A stretch of 64,000 bases of DNA from DASPHG01 sp963748315 (GTDB lineage: Bacteria > Actinomycetota > Thermoleophilia > Solirubrobacterales > Thermoleophilaceae), in NCBI GenBank assembly GCA_963748315.1, contig CAVVIK010000005.1, positions 310,001 to 374,000 of the forward strand, in the 5' to 3' direction. The translations under genes were made by a program, and so were the position numbers. The notes below the pieces were generated by a model. That model had not been told where the DNA came from, did not search any database, and was given only the letters and a program-made list of their open reading frames with translations. Shown in pieces: positions 42,052 through 50,500 of this stretch (within the stretch, counting starts at the first letter, position 1; the number at the start of each line of letters is the position of its first letter).

Positions 42052-43491
42052 TCAGGCGGTCGCTCCCGTGCGGGATTTCGTGCGTGGGGCCCGCTCGCTG
42101 GTGAGCGCGACTCCCGCCGCATCCGCGAGCTCGGCCAGCGACGCCATGAAATCGTCGGCCAGGTCGTCGAGGTCGTGCATAGCGTCGTAGTCGCCGACGA
42201 GGCCGAAGTTCATCTTGCCGTTGTAGCTCATGATCGCCACGCCGAGCGCCTGGTTGCGCGCGAGCGGCACCATCGGGAACAGGTCGCGCAGCTCGTGGCC
42301 CATCAGGTAGAGCGGCATCTGGGGGCCGGGCACATTCGTCACCACGACGTTGAACATCCGCTGCCGCGCCATCAGGCGCGAAGCCTGGGTCATGATCGTG
42401 GGCGGCGCGAAGCCCGACAGCTGCGTCAGCACCTGGGCGCCGACCGCCTGCCCCGAGTCCTTGAGGCCCGCCATCGACTCGTTCACGATCTCGAGCCGGC
42501 GCGCGGCGTCCTCGCACCAGACGGGCAACGGGGCCATAATCGCCGCGACCTGGTTGCCCAGCGCGCCCCGATCCTCCTGCGCGCGGACGCTGACCGGGAC
42601 CATCGCCTTCAGCTCCCGGCCCGACAGCGTCTCTCCGCGCCGATGCAGGTGCCTGCCGAGCGCCCCGGACACGGTGGCGAGCACGACGTCGTTGACCGTG
42701 CCGCCGAGTCCGTTCTTGATCGCCTTGATGTCGGCGAGCTCCGTGCGCACCCACGTGAAGCGCCGGTGCGGCCCGATGCTGCAGTTGTAGGGGCTCGGAG
42801 GTGCGGGGTTCATGCCCGCCCAGGCCATCGCGCCGACGCCGACGAGCGAGTCGCGAAGACCGCTCGCGATCTGCCGCGGCGCGCGGAAGATCGCGCGGAC
42901 CGAGCGCGCGATCTCGGTCGGCACCGTCGCGCGCTCGAGCAGCGCCTCGGAGAGGAGCTGCGTACGCGACGGCATCGGCGCGGGAAGCCAGCGCCGCTCG
43001 GGCTCAGGCGGCTTGTTCGGCTCGGCGCTCGTGTCGAACAGCACCGTCACGATGTCGACGCCGGAGATGCCGTCGACCAATGCGTGGTGCGTCTTGCAGA
43101 CGAGCGCGAAGCGGTCGCCCTCGACGCCCTCGACGACCCAGATCTCCCAGAGCGGCTTGTCGCGATCGAGCTGCTGCGCAAGCACGCGGCCGGCGAGCGC
43201 GCGCAGCTGCTCCTCGCTGCCCGGAGCGGGCAGCGCGGTCTTGCGCACGTGGTAGCTCAGGTTCAGGTGCGGGTCGTCGACCCACCGCGGCCTGCCCTGC
43301 CCGAATGGCACGAACGCGAGCTTCTGCCGGTAGCGCGGGACCAGGTGCAGCCGGCTCTCGATGCCGGCGATGAACTCGTCATGGGGCGGCGGGTCGCCGT
43401 CGAAGAGCATCACCGAGGCGACATGCATGTGCGCAGCGTCGTCCTCGAGGTGGAGGAAGGACGTGTCCAGCGCAGTCAGCCGGTCCGCCAT
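42052..43491 (-). CDS. Wax ester synthase/diacylglycerol acyltransferase (WS/DGAT)
   Basis: The enzyme esterifies fatty alcohols or diacylglycerol with acyl-CoA and makes storage lipids. The catalytic HHxxxDG motif is KTHHALVDGISGVD (residue ~135) in a 479-residue protein. LTALDTSFLHLED opens it, as is usual. Later motifs are NDVVLATVSGALGRHL, NVVVTNVPGPQMPLYLMG and LGVAIMSYNGKMNFGLVGD. It suggests triacylglycerol or wax ester storage, as in mycobacteria. Confidence 0.92.
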   Translation of the reverse strand: MADRLTALDTSFLHLEDDAAHMHVASVMLFDGDPPPHDEFIAGIESRLHLVPRYRQKLAFVPFGQGRPRWVDDPHLNLSYHVRKTALPAPGSEEQLRALAGRVLAQQLDRDKPLWEIWVVEGVEGDRFALVCKTHHALVDGISGVDIVTVLFDTSAEPNKPPEPERRWLPAPMPSRTQLLSEALLERATVPTEIARSVRAIFRAPRQIASGLRDSLVGVGAMAWAGMNPAPPSPYNCSIGPHRRFTWVRTELADIKAIKNGLGGTVNDVVLATVSGALGRHLHRRGETLSGRELKAMVPVSVRAQEDRGALGNQVAAIMAPLPVWCEDAARRLEIVNESMAGLKDSGQAVGAQVLTQLSGFAPPTIMTQASRLMARQRMFNVVVTNVPGPQMPLYLMGHELRDLFPMVPLARNQALGVAIMSYNGKMNFGLVGDYDAMHDLDDLADDFMASLAELADAAGVALTSERAPRTKSRTGATA

Positions 43492-43540
43492 CGCGTCCGG
43501 AACATACTCGCTCGGGGTAGCCAGGCGCCATCAATCGGGC

Positions 43541-43552
43541 TAGGCTGCGCAC
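43541..43552 (+). promoter_or_regulatory. Leaderless promoter of the secreted propeller-like gene
   Basis: TAGGCT (43541-43546) is 6 bases before the GTG at 43553, with no Shine-Dalgarno. Confidence 0.5.
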
Positions 43553-45004
43553 GTGGCCCTGATCTCCCGCTCGGCTGCGATCTGCGGACTCGCATCCCTC
43601 GCGCTGGCGAGCTCTGCCGCTGCCGGTCCGCCCGGCTCGTGGACCCAAGTCACGAACTTCTCCGCCCAGGGGGTCAACACCGACGAGGTGAGCCTCGGGC
43701 GCACCGGCGACGGGGTTCTCCACATCCTTTGGACGGAGGACGACAGCAAAGCCGTCTTCAACACACGTCTCTCTTCGAACGCGCAGAACGTGCTGGGCAC
43801 GAGCACCGTGTTCGAGTACGGCGGATCGGTCAACAACACGGTGGTCCTGGTGCCCGCGCCCGCCGGATCCCTGCGGGCATTCTTCAGCGGCCTGTTCGGG
43901 GACGACCAGAACCACGACGGGGGGATGTCGACCGCCACATCAGCCGACGGGGTGTCGTGGGCGGTGAAACCGAACCTCGCCTCGGAGGCGGACGGTGCCA
44001 ACGAGGCATCGCCGGTCTACGCCGCGGCAGGCATCGGCGGAACGACTTTCAGCAACGGCGCGCCGCTGTCGATCTGGGGCGACTCCTCACCGGGGGCGTC
44101 GGGCTACCACGTCGGCGTGAGCCCGCAGACGCCCGATGTCCGCTTCGGCGGCACCGCCGCGGGCACGGTCGACCCCGAAGCGGCGACCGATAGCGATACC
44201 GGCGCGGTCGCGATCGGCTGGAACGACATCGACACGGGGAGCGTCATGGTCGCACCGGTCCAGGCCACGACCAGCCCATGGTTCCCGCCCGGCGCTGCGA
44301 CCACGCCGCCAGGTGGGCAGGCGCCCGACCTTCAGCACCCGGTCGGCATGACCGGGCGGTCCGGCGCGGACGGAATCTACGTCGCATACCTGCGCGGTAC
44401 GAACCCATTCTCTGCCCGTCCCGCGGTATGGCGTTTCGGCACGGATAACGCAGAGACGCTCACGGGCGCCGACGGCAGCCGTGCCGGCATCACGGCAGGA
44501 CCGGATGGCCGGCTGTGGGCCTTCTGGAAGGAAGAGGACGAGTCGATCCACGCTCGCCGCAGCGACACGACGGCGACCACGTGGGGCGCTGACACCGAGA
44601 TCGACCCGCCGAATGGCACCTCGACCGTGTGGAGCCTGAAGGGCGAGGGCACCGGCGTCTCCTGCGGCGCGCTCGACCTGGTCGCGCTCGTGACCGCGAA
44701 CGATGGCACCGCCAACCACCAGCAGCGCGTCCTGCCGGGCCTTGACCTCAAGAAGAAGATCCTGAACGGGAAGAAGGGCGAGAAGCAGAAGGTCCGCTTC
44801 ACGACCCTCGATGCCGGCGACCCCGTCGACGCGAAGGTCAAGTTCGGGAAGACGACGAAGGCGACGGGCGACGACGGCAAGGTCAAGATCAAGATCAAGC
44901 GGAAGCTCAAGACCAAGAAGGTCAAGGCCAAGGCCACCGACGAGTGCTACGCCTCTGACCAGCTGAAGGTCAAGGTCAAGAAGCTCCTGCCGGCGCTGCG
45001 GTAG
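43553..45004 (+). CDS. Secreted protein with propeller-like repeats and a Lys-rich C-terminus
   Basis: A signal peptide (ICGLASLALASSAAA) is followed by ~350 residues with repeated blades of the type GRTGDGVLHILWTEDD, TSADGVSWAVKP, GAVAIGWNDID and AGPDGRLWAFWKEEDESIHARRS. These resemble sialidase or YncE-like beta-propeller repeats. The last ~95 residues are extremely Lys-rich (KKKILNGKKGEKQK, KIKIKRKLKTKKVKAKA) and may form an Ig-like domain that sticks to acidic polymers. There is no catalytic motif I can name. It stands alone between the WS/DGAT gene and a riboswitch. Confidence 0.75.
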   Translation: MALISRSAAICGLASLALASSAAAGPPGSWTQVTNFSAQGVNTDEVSLGRTGDGVLHILWTEDDSKAVFNTRLSSNAQNVLGTSTVFEYGGSVNNTVVLVPAPAGSLRAFFSGLFGDDQNHDGGMSTATSADGVSWAVKPNLASEADGANEASPVYAAAGIGGTTFSNGAPLSIWGDSSPGASGYHVGVSPQTPDVRFGGTAAGTVDPEAATDSDTGAVAIGWNDIDTGSVMVAPVQATTSPWFPPGAATTPPGGQAPDLQHPVGMTGRSGADGIYVAYLRGTNPFSARPAVWRFGTDNAETLTGADGSRAGITAGPDGRLWAFWKEEDESIHARRSDTTATTWGADTEIDPPNGTSTVWSLKGEGTGVSCGALDLVALVTANDGTANHQQRVLPGLDLKKKILNGKKGEKQKVRFTTLDAGDPVDAKVKFGKTTKATGDDGKVKIKIKRKLKTKKVKAKATDECYASDQLKVKVKKLLPALR

Positions 45005-45095
45005 CCGCCGCAAGCCGCCATGCAGTGTGACGGGCCTCACGGAGCCTTCGCGGGCGCCCAGTAGCCTCCGAACAGTTGTTCGATCGGCCTAGCCG

Positions 45096-45246
45096 AGCTG
45101 CGCGCTGACAAACAGCGCATAGACGGGGGAACCAAAGCCGCAAGGCACGGGGCGAATTCGCTGGTGATCCGGCGATAGCGACATTCCCAGGACGGGAAGA
45201 GCGCGAGCCCGACAGCTAACCCCGTAGGCACGGGCCAAGGAAGGGA
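45096..45246 (+). ncRNA. c-di-AMP riboswitch (ydaO/yuaA type)
   Basis: The conserved ydaO blocks appear in order: GACGGGGGAACCAAAG, ACGGGGCGAATTC, TGGTGATCC, GGCGATAGC, CGCGAGCCCGACAGCTAACC and CCGTAGGCACGGG, ending at the AAGGAAGGGA ribosome binding site. In actinobacteria this RNA turns off wall-hydrolase genes (rpf, NlpC/P60) when c-di-AMP is high. Here it controls an RlpA-like wall protein. The 5' edge is approximate. Confidence 0.88.
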
Positions 45247-45249
45247 AAT

Positions 45250-46167
45250 TTGATCACGCACATGAACGTGCGCGGTCGCGGCCCGCGCCTGTACGGCGCT
45301 GCCGTCGCCGTGCTGATGACAATTGGATTCGCCGTCACGCAGACCGCAACGGGTCAGGACGCCACCGTCTCGGTGAGCGCCGACCAGCGCCTGGCGTTCG
45401 GTGAGGAGCTCAAGGTCCGCGGCCAGGTGTCCGGCGCCGAGCAGGGCGAGCAGGTCAAGCTGCTCTACGCCCCGCGCGGCAAGGACTACAAGACCGTGGA
45501 CACGGCCCGCACGGGCGAGCGAGGCGGCTACGTGCTGCGCCACCGTCCTACGCGCACGGGCACGGTCCGCGTTCAAACAAGCGGAGCGACCGCCAGCCGC
45601 ACACGTACCGTGCAGGTCGGCGCGCGCATCGTCGCCAAGGAGCGCGAGCACGTGCACGTCGGCGACCGTGTGACGGTCGGCGGGCGCCTGCAGCCGGGCT
45701 ACCGTGACAGGCGAGTGCTGATCCAGCAGCGCAAGGACGGCCGCTGGGTCACGGTGGACCGCGACCGCACCGCGCGCGAGGGCCACTTCGCCGCCTCCTG
45801 GGAGGTCAAGCGCGGCGCCGGGCGCTACAAGACGCGCGTCCTGTTCCGCGGCGACAGCCGCAACCCGCGCAGCGTCGACAAGACGCGGCTGTTCGTCTAC
45901 CGGCCGGGCCAGGCGTCGTACTACGGACCCGGCCTGTACGGGAACCGCACCGCCTGCGGCCAGACGCTCACGCCGAGCACGCTCGGCGTCGCGAACCGCT
46001 GGCTGCCGTGCGGCACGCGCGTCACGTTCCGCTACAACGGCCGCACCGTCACGGTGCCCGTGATCGATCGCGGGCCGTACTCCGGTTCGCGGATCTGGGA
46101 CCTCACCTACGCCACGAAGCAGAAGCTCGGCTTCGGCAGCACCGGCGTGGTGTGGTCGACGAAGTAG
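45250..46167 (+). CDS. RlpA-like double-psi beta-barrel secreted protein
   Basis: The 305-residue protein has a signal peptide (YGAAVAVLMTIGFAVTQTATG). Two Ig-like beta domains follow at ~45-215 (VSVSADQRLAFGEELKVRGQVSG, DRVTVGGRLQPGYRDRRVLIQQR). A C-terminal RlpA/3D-type barrel has ASYYGPGLYGNRTACGQTLTPSTLGVANRWLPCGTRVTF, VPVIDRGPYSGSRIWDLTY with the catalytic Asp of RlpA lytic transglycosylases. It likely cuts or binds peptidoglycan outside the cell. The TTG at 45250 fits the ribosome binding site better than the ATG at 45262. Confidence 0.88.
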   Translation: MITHMNVRGRGPRLYGAAVAVLMTIGFAVTQTATGQDATVSVSADQRLAFGEELKVRGQVSGAEQGEQVKLLYAPRGKDYKTVDTARTGERGGYVLRHRPTRTGTVRVQTSGATASRTRTVQVGARIVAKEREHVHVGDRVTVGGRLQPGYRDRRVLIQQRKDGRWVTVDRDRTAREGHFAASWEVKRGAGRYKTRVLFRGDSRNPRSVDKTRLFVYRPGQASYYGPGLYGNRTACGQTLTPSTLGVANRWLPCGTRVTFRYNGRTVTVPVIDRGPYSGSRIWDLTYATKQKLGFGSTGVVWSTK

Positions 46168-46171
46168 CCGC

Positions 46172-47233
46172 CTAGACGGCGAGTGCCATCTGGTCGTCGC
46201 TTGGGCCGGCCGCTTCGGCGGCGCGGTCCAGGCCGGCGACCCGCACGCCCAGCAGGCGCACCGGTCGCGGCGGGTCGAACTCGCGCAGCAGCTCGAGTGC
46301 GACGCCGGTGACGACCGCGCGATCGTTCGTGGGCGCATCCAGCGTCCTGGCGCGCGTATGGGTGGAGAAGTCGTCGAGCCGGACCTTGATCCCGACGGTC
46401 GGCCCGCGGCGCTCCTCGCGGTCGAGGGTCGCGCACAGCTCGCCGGCGAGCCGCTCGAGCACCGGCGTCAGCGCTTCGAGGCCGCGCAGGTCGTAGTCGA
46501 AGGTGGTCTCGCGGGACTCGGACTTCGCGACCCGGACGGTCGTGACCGGGCTCTCGTGCTCGAACCGCGCTAGCCGGCCCAGGTGCAGCCCCAGCCGCGG
46601 GCCGAACCACGACGACAGCTGGGTTTCCGGCGTAGCGCCGAGCTTGGCGAGCGTGTCGATGCCGTGCTCGGCGAGTCGCGCCACGGTCTTCGGCCCGATG
46701 CCGGGTATGAGGCCCGGGGGAGACGCGCCGAAGCGCTCGCACGCCTGCTCGCGCGTGAGGACGACGAAGCCGTCCGGCTTCTCCGCGTCCGAGGCGACCT
46801 TCGCGACGAGCTTCGACGGCCCGATTCCGATCGAGCAGCACAGCCCGGTCGACTGCTCGATCGCGACCTTGACGCGCCGAGCCGCCGCCTTCGGGCGCTC
46901 GAACTGGCTCAGGTCGAGGTAGGCCTCGTCGAGGCCGACCACCTCGACGCGCTCGACATGCGCGCGCATCACCGCCATCACCTCGCGCGAGCGCTCGCGG
47001 TAGAGCTTGAAGTCGGGCGGCAGGAAGACCGCGTCGGGACACAGGCGGCGAGCGCGCGACGCCGGTGTGGCCGAGAAGACGCCGAACTTGCGGGCCTCGT
47101 AGCTCGCGGTGGTCACGACCGCCCGCGGCCCGGTTCCCGCCACGACCACCGGCTTGCCGACGAGATCGGGTCGCCGCTGCAGCTCGACGCTGACGTAGAA
47201 GGCATCCATGTCCACGTGGGCGATGCGCCGCAT
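46172..47233 (-). CDS. dinB: DNA polymerase IV
   Basis: This is a Y-family translesion polymerase. Catalytic motifs are IAHVDMDAFYVSVE and VVGLDEAYLDLSQFE (the usual SxDE is GLDE), and the helix-hairpin-helix PPGLIPGIGPKTVARLAEHGI is present. The little-finger domain follows (ETTFDYDLRGLEALTPVLERLAGEL and LLGVRVAGL). There is no obvious beta-clamp motif at the very C-terminus (ending DDQMALAV); QMALAV may serve as a variant of QxxLxF. The ATG at 47233 has a TACCGT box 7 bases upstream. Confidence 0.92.
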   Translation of the reverse strand: MRRIAHVDMDAFYVSVELQRRPDLVGKPVVVAGTGPRAVVTTASYEARKFGVFSATPASRARRLCPDAVFLPPDFKLYRERSREVMAVMRAHVERVEVVGLDEAYLDLSQFERPKAAARRVKVAIEQSTGLCCSIGIGPSKLVAKVASDAEKPDGFVVLTREQACERFGASPPGLIPGIGPKTVARLAEHGIDTLAKLGATPETQLSSWFGPRLGLHLGRLARFEHESPVTTVRVAKSESRETTFDYDLRGLEALTPVLERLAGELCATLDREERRGPTVGIKVRLDDFSTHTRARTLDAPTNDRAVVTGVALELLREFDPPRPVRLLGVRVAGLDRAAEAAGPSDDQMALAV

Positions 47234-47246
47234 CGCCCTCACGGTA
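47234..47246 (-). promoter_or_regulatory. Leaderless promoter of dinB
   Basis: TACCGT (47246-47241, minus strand) lies 7 bases before the ATG at 47233. It sits between the dinB and SDR genes, so dinB can be made independently. No LexA box is recognisable here. Confidence 0.45.
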
Positions 47247-47250
47247 CGCG

Positions 47251-47940
47251 TCAGGTCGGCTGGTTTATCGGCCTGATCAGGATCTCGTTGACGTCCACGT
47301 GGGCGGGCTCGTCGAGCGCGTGAAGCACCCAGCGGGCGATGTCCTCCGCCTGGAGCCCACCGCTCACCGGGTTGTCGAAGAACGGCGTATCGACCATCCC
47401 TGGCTCGATCAGCGTCATCTTGATCGCCGTCTCTGCAACCTCCTGCCGGAGCCCCTCGCCCATGGCCGTCACCGCGTGTTTCGTGGCCGAGTAAAGCGAG
47501 CCGGGAAGGGCGCGCCGCCCCGCCACCGAGCTCGTGATCACGAAGTGGCCGCCGTTCTGGTCCTTGAAGTGGGGGAGAACCGCGCGAATCGAGTATGCGA
47601 CGCCGAGCACGTTCGTCAGCACCATCGAGCGCCACTGGTCGGGCGTCTCCTCGAGGAACCCGCGCTTCGCGCCGAAGCCCGCGTTCGCGAACACCGCGTC
47701 GAGCGCGCCGAAGCGCTCGAGGGTCGCGGCGACGAACGCCTCCTGGTCGGGCCACTCGGTCACGTCGCAGCGCTGCGCGAACGCGTTGTCCTCGCCGAGC
47801 TCCCCAGCCAGCTCCTCCAGCTTGTCCTCGGACCGCGCGCCCAGCGCGACGCGCCATCCGCGAGCAACCGCCTGGCGGGCCGTCTCGGCGCCGATGCCGG
47901 TGCTCGCGCCGGTGATGAGGAGTACGCGTCCTTCTGCCAT
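47251..47940 (-). CDS. Short-chain dehydrogenase/reductase
   Basis: A classical SDR of 229 residues: the NAD(P)-binding GASTGIGAETARQ, NAGFGAKRGF, the catalytic Ser in VITSSVAGRRALPGS, and Tyr-x3-Lys in YSATKHAVTAMGEGL, followed by IEPGMVDTPFF. Substrate and cofactor preference are open. It is divergent from the calycin-like gene; a short TATAGG element (CCTATAGGC, palindromic) lies between them and may serve both strands. Confidence 0.88.
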   Translation of the reverse strand: MAEGRVLLITGASTGIGAETARQAVARGWRVALGARSEDKLEELAGELGEDNAFAQRCDVTEWPDQEAFVAATLERFGALDAVFANAGFGAKRGFLEETPDQWRSMVLTNVLGVAYSIRAVLPHFKDQNGGHFVITSSVAGRRALPGSLYSATKHAVTAMGEGLRQEVAETAIKMTLIEPGMVDTPFFDNPVSGGLQAEDIARWVLHALDEPAHVDVNEILIRPINQPT

Positions 47941-47959
47941 CCGCACAGGATTGTGCCTA

Positions 47960-47972
47960 TAGGCTGAGCGCG
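47960..47972 (+). promoter_or_regulatory. Leaderless promoter of the calycin-like gene
   Basis: TAGGCT (47960-47965) is 7 bases before the GTG at 47973. Confidence 0.45.
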
Positions 47973-48959
47973 GTGCTTCGCACAACGGCTCGCTTCCCCG
48001 AAGTGCCCGCCGGAAAGGGGCACTACGAGAGCTTCTATCTGAAGGCCTGCCATCCCTCGGAGCCGCTCGGGGTCTGGATCCGCTACACGGTCCACAAGCA
48101 CTCGGAGCAAGAGGCGCAGGGGTCCTTGTGGTTCACGCTCTTCGACGGGAACGCCGACGGGCCGCTCGCCTCGAAGGTGACGACAGCCGACGTCTCCGCG
48201 CCGCCGGACACCTACATCCAGATCGGTGACAGCACGTTCGAGGACGGCCGCGTGGCCGGCGTGGCGAACACGGAGCAGCTCGACGCCTCGTGGGAGCTGT
48301 CGTTCGGCTCCGAGGAGGACGCGCTCTTCCACCTGCCGCGCGACTGGATGTACCGCGGGCCGGTGCCGAAGACGAAGCTGCTCAGCCCGTACCCCGACGC
48401 GCGCTTCAGCGGCGTCCTCCGCGCCGGCGAGCGCGAGGTCGCGGTCGACGGGTGGCGCGGGATGATCGGCCACAACTGGGGCAGCCAGCACGCCGAGCGA
48501 TGGATCTGGCTCCACGGCGTCGGCTTCGAGGGAGCGGACGACGTATGGCTCGATGCGGCGATCGGGCGCATCAAGCTCGGCCTCGTCAAGACCCCGTGGA
48601 TCGCGAACGGGACGCTCCATGTGGACGGCGAGCGCCACCGCCTCGGCGGCCCGGAGAAGGCGCGCACCACGCGCGTCACCGAGAGCCCCACGCGCTGCGA
48701 CTTCCTGCTGCCGGGCGGCAATGTGACCGTCAGCGGCCGCGTCGAGTCCGACAAGAAGAACTTCGTCGGGTGGGTGTACGCGGACCCCGACGGCCCGGAG
48801 CACAACACGGTCAACTGCTCGATCGCGGACATGACGCTGACGCTCACCAGCAAGGACCGCCCCGACCGGGAACTACGCCTGCGCGGCGGCGCCGCTTACG
48901 AGCTCGGCATGCGCGAGAAGGACCACGGCATGCCGCTCCAGCCCTTCCCCGACGGTTAG
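47973..48959 (+). CDS. AttH/CrtC/tocopherol cyclase-like lipocalin-fold protein
   Basis: The 328-residue protein has two repeats of beta strands and the sequence GWRGMIGHNWGSQHAERWIWLHGVGF in the middle. This resembles the GxxxHxWG-type centre of CrtC/AttH/tocopherol cyclase proteins, which hydrate or cyclise isoprenoids. There is no signal peptide. The reaction is unknown; an isoprenoid or lipid ligand is a reasonable inference. It converges on the ECF sigma gene with a 4-base overlap. Confidence 0.7.
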   Translation: MLRTTARFPEVPAGKGHYESFYLKACHPSEPLGVWIRYTVHKHSEQEAQGSLWFTLFDGNADGPLASKVTTADVSAPPDTYIQIGDSTFEDGRVAGVANTEQLDASWELSFGSEEDALFHLPRDWMYRGPVPKTKLLSPYPDARFSGVLRAGEREVAVDGWRGMIGHNWGSQHAERWIWLHGVGFEGADDVWLDAAIGRIKLGLVKTPWIANGTLHVDGERHRLGGPEKARTTRVTESPTRCDFLLPGGNVTVSGRVESDKKNFVGWVYADPDGPEHNTVNCSIADMTLTLTSKDRPDRELRLRGGAAYELGMREKDHGMPLQPFPDG

Positions 48960-49480
48960 GCAGCTTCGCCGACCGCGGCCCTGCTCAGCTTCTCGATGCC
49001 GAGCCGGAGGCGGCTGCGCGCGGTTCCGAGCGGCACGCCGGTCCGCTCGGCGATCTCGCGTGCGGGGAGGTCGCCCCAGAACGCGAGCGCGACCGCCTCA
49101 CGCTGCAGCTTCGGCAGGCATGCGACGGCGGCGCGCAGGCGGGTCGACCGGTCGCGGGCCTCGACGCGCTCGTCCGGCCGTTCGGCCTGCGGCGGGTCGG
49201 CCTCGAGCACCGCGGTGAGCCGCTCGCCGGCACGGGCACCGGCGCTGTCGGAGCGGGCGATGTCGAGCGCGCGGCTGCGGGCCATGAGCGCCAGGTAGCT
49301 GCCCAGCTCGCCGCGCCGCTCGTCGAAGCGGTCGGGGTGGAGCCAGAGGCGGAGGAAGACGTCCTGAACGGTGTCCTCGGCCTTTGCCGCGTCGCCAAGG
49401 ATCCGGTACGCATTCGCATACACCCGCCGTGAGTGCGTCGCGTAGACCGTCTGGAATACCTCCGGGTCGCGGAGATCCAC
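48956..49480 (-). CDS. ECF-type RNA polymerase sigma factor
   Basis: Sigma-70 region 2 covers ~residues 5-75 (VFQTVYATHSRRVYANAYRILGD, AEDTVQDVFLRLWLHPDRFD), and region 4 covers ~115-165 (LPKLQREAVALAFWGDLPAREIAERTGVPLGTARSRLRLGIEKLS). The form is like SigK-type ECF factors with an RskA partner, but no anti-sigma gene is adjacent. The nearest RskA-like domain is at 34894-35996. The GTG at 49480 follows AAAGGAGG. Confidence 0.88.
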   Translation of the reverse strand: MDLRDPEVFQTVYATHSRRVYANAYRILGDAAKAEDTVQDVFLRLWLHPDRFDERRGELGSYLALMARSRALDIARSDSAGARAGERLTAVLEADPPQAERPDERVEARDRSTRLRAAVACLPKLQREAVALAFWGDLPAREIAERTGVPLGTARSRLRLGIEKLSRAAVGEAA

Positions 49481-49569
49481 GCCCCCTCCTTTCAAAGCGT
49501 CCACCCAAAGTACGGGCGGCGCCCCGTGGCGTGTAGACACCAGCTGGTGCTGGGTGCCCTAACCGCTGG

Positions 49570-50473
49570 TTATGACCTGCCGAGGAGGTGGTCGACCAGC
49601 GCCCGCGCGGGCGGCGAGAGGCTCTCCTGCGATCCCATGAGCAGCACGAACTGGCGCGTGAGGTCGAGGCCGCGCACGCGCTTGACCGCGAAGCCCTCGT
49701 CGTCGCGCCCGAGTGAGATCCCGGACAGGAGGACGGGCGCGCCCTCCGACAGCGCGGTCGCCTTGGCCGCGCTCGTGCTGCCGACCTCGGCGAGCGACGG
49801 CCCAAGCGCCAGGCCGCGCGCGGCAAGCGCCTCGTCCACCGTCTGGCGCGTGTTCGCCGTCGGGTCGCGCACGACGAGCGGCTCGGCGATGAGCTGCTCG
49901 GGCTCGATGGCTTCGCGCTCCGCCCACGGATGTCCGTGGGGCACGGCGACGACGACCTCGTCCTCGCAGAAATGAACCTGCTCGAGGCCGGGCAGCGAAG
50001 CTCCGATTCGAGCCGCAGCAATGCCGAATTCCGCTCGTCCCGCGCCGACGAGCTCGCGCACCACGACCGAGTTCGCGATCACCAGCTCGACCGACAGGTG
50101 GCGCCCGCGCGACTGCTCGTACTCGACGAGCCGGCTCGGCAAGACGAACTCGGCGATCGTGTGGCTCACCGCGAGCCGCACCGGTGCGTCCTCGCTCGAA
50201 AGGCCCGCCATCAGCTCCTCGACGGCGTCGGCCTGGGCGAGCAGCTTGCGTGCCTCCACGTACAGGCGCTCACCGGCCTCGGTGGTCGCGATGCCGCGCG
50301 GCGAGCGAACCAGGAGCTGAGCCCCGGCGAGGGCCTCGAGCGCGCGCATCCGCTTGGAGAGAGCCGGCTGGCTCACACGCAACAGCCGCGCGGCGCTCCC
50401 GAGACTGCCCGAGATCGACCGCGGCGCAGAAAGCACGCAGCTCAGCGAGGTCCACGGACCGGACGAGTCCCAT
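49570..50473 (-). CDS. LysR family transcriptional regulator (one frameshift)
   Basis: The ~300-residue protein has an N-terminal winged helix that reads VDLAELRAFCAAVDLGSLGSAARLLRVSQPALSKRMRALEALAG once one inserted base near 50403 is ignored. The effector domain follows (VRLAVSHTIAEFVLPSRLVEY, PHGHPWAEREAIEPEQLIAEPLVVRD). Target and effector are unknown. The ATG at 50473 has a TATCCT box 6 bases upstream. The adjacent operon on the same strand starts elsewhere and converges on nothing here. Confidence 0.85.
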
Positions 50474-50485
50474 AACTTCAGGATA
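50474..50485 (-). promoter_or_regulatory. Leaderless promoter of the LysR gene
   Basis: TATCCT (50485-50480, minus strand) is followed by 6 bases and the ATG at 50473. It lies in the 27-base gap after the membrane protein gene. Confidence 0.45.
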
Positions 50486-50500
50486 GGGGCGAGTAGGCCC

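Noticed and set aside
47940..47972. LexA/SOS box near dinB
   Set aside because: The only palindrome nearby (CCTATAGGC) is beyond the SDR gene and does not match actinobacterial LexA boxes.
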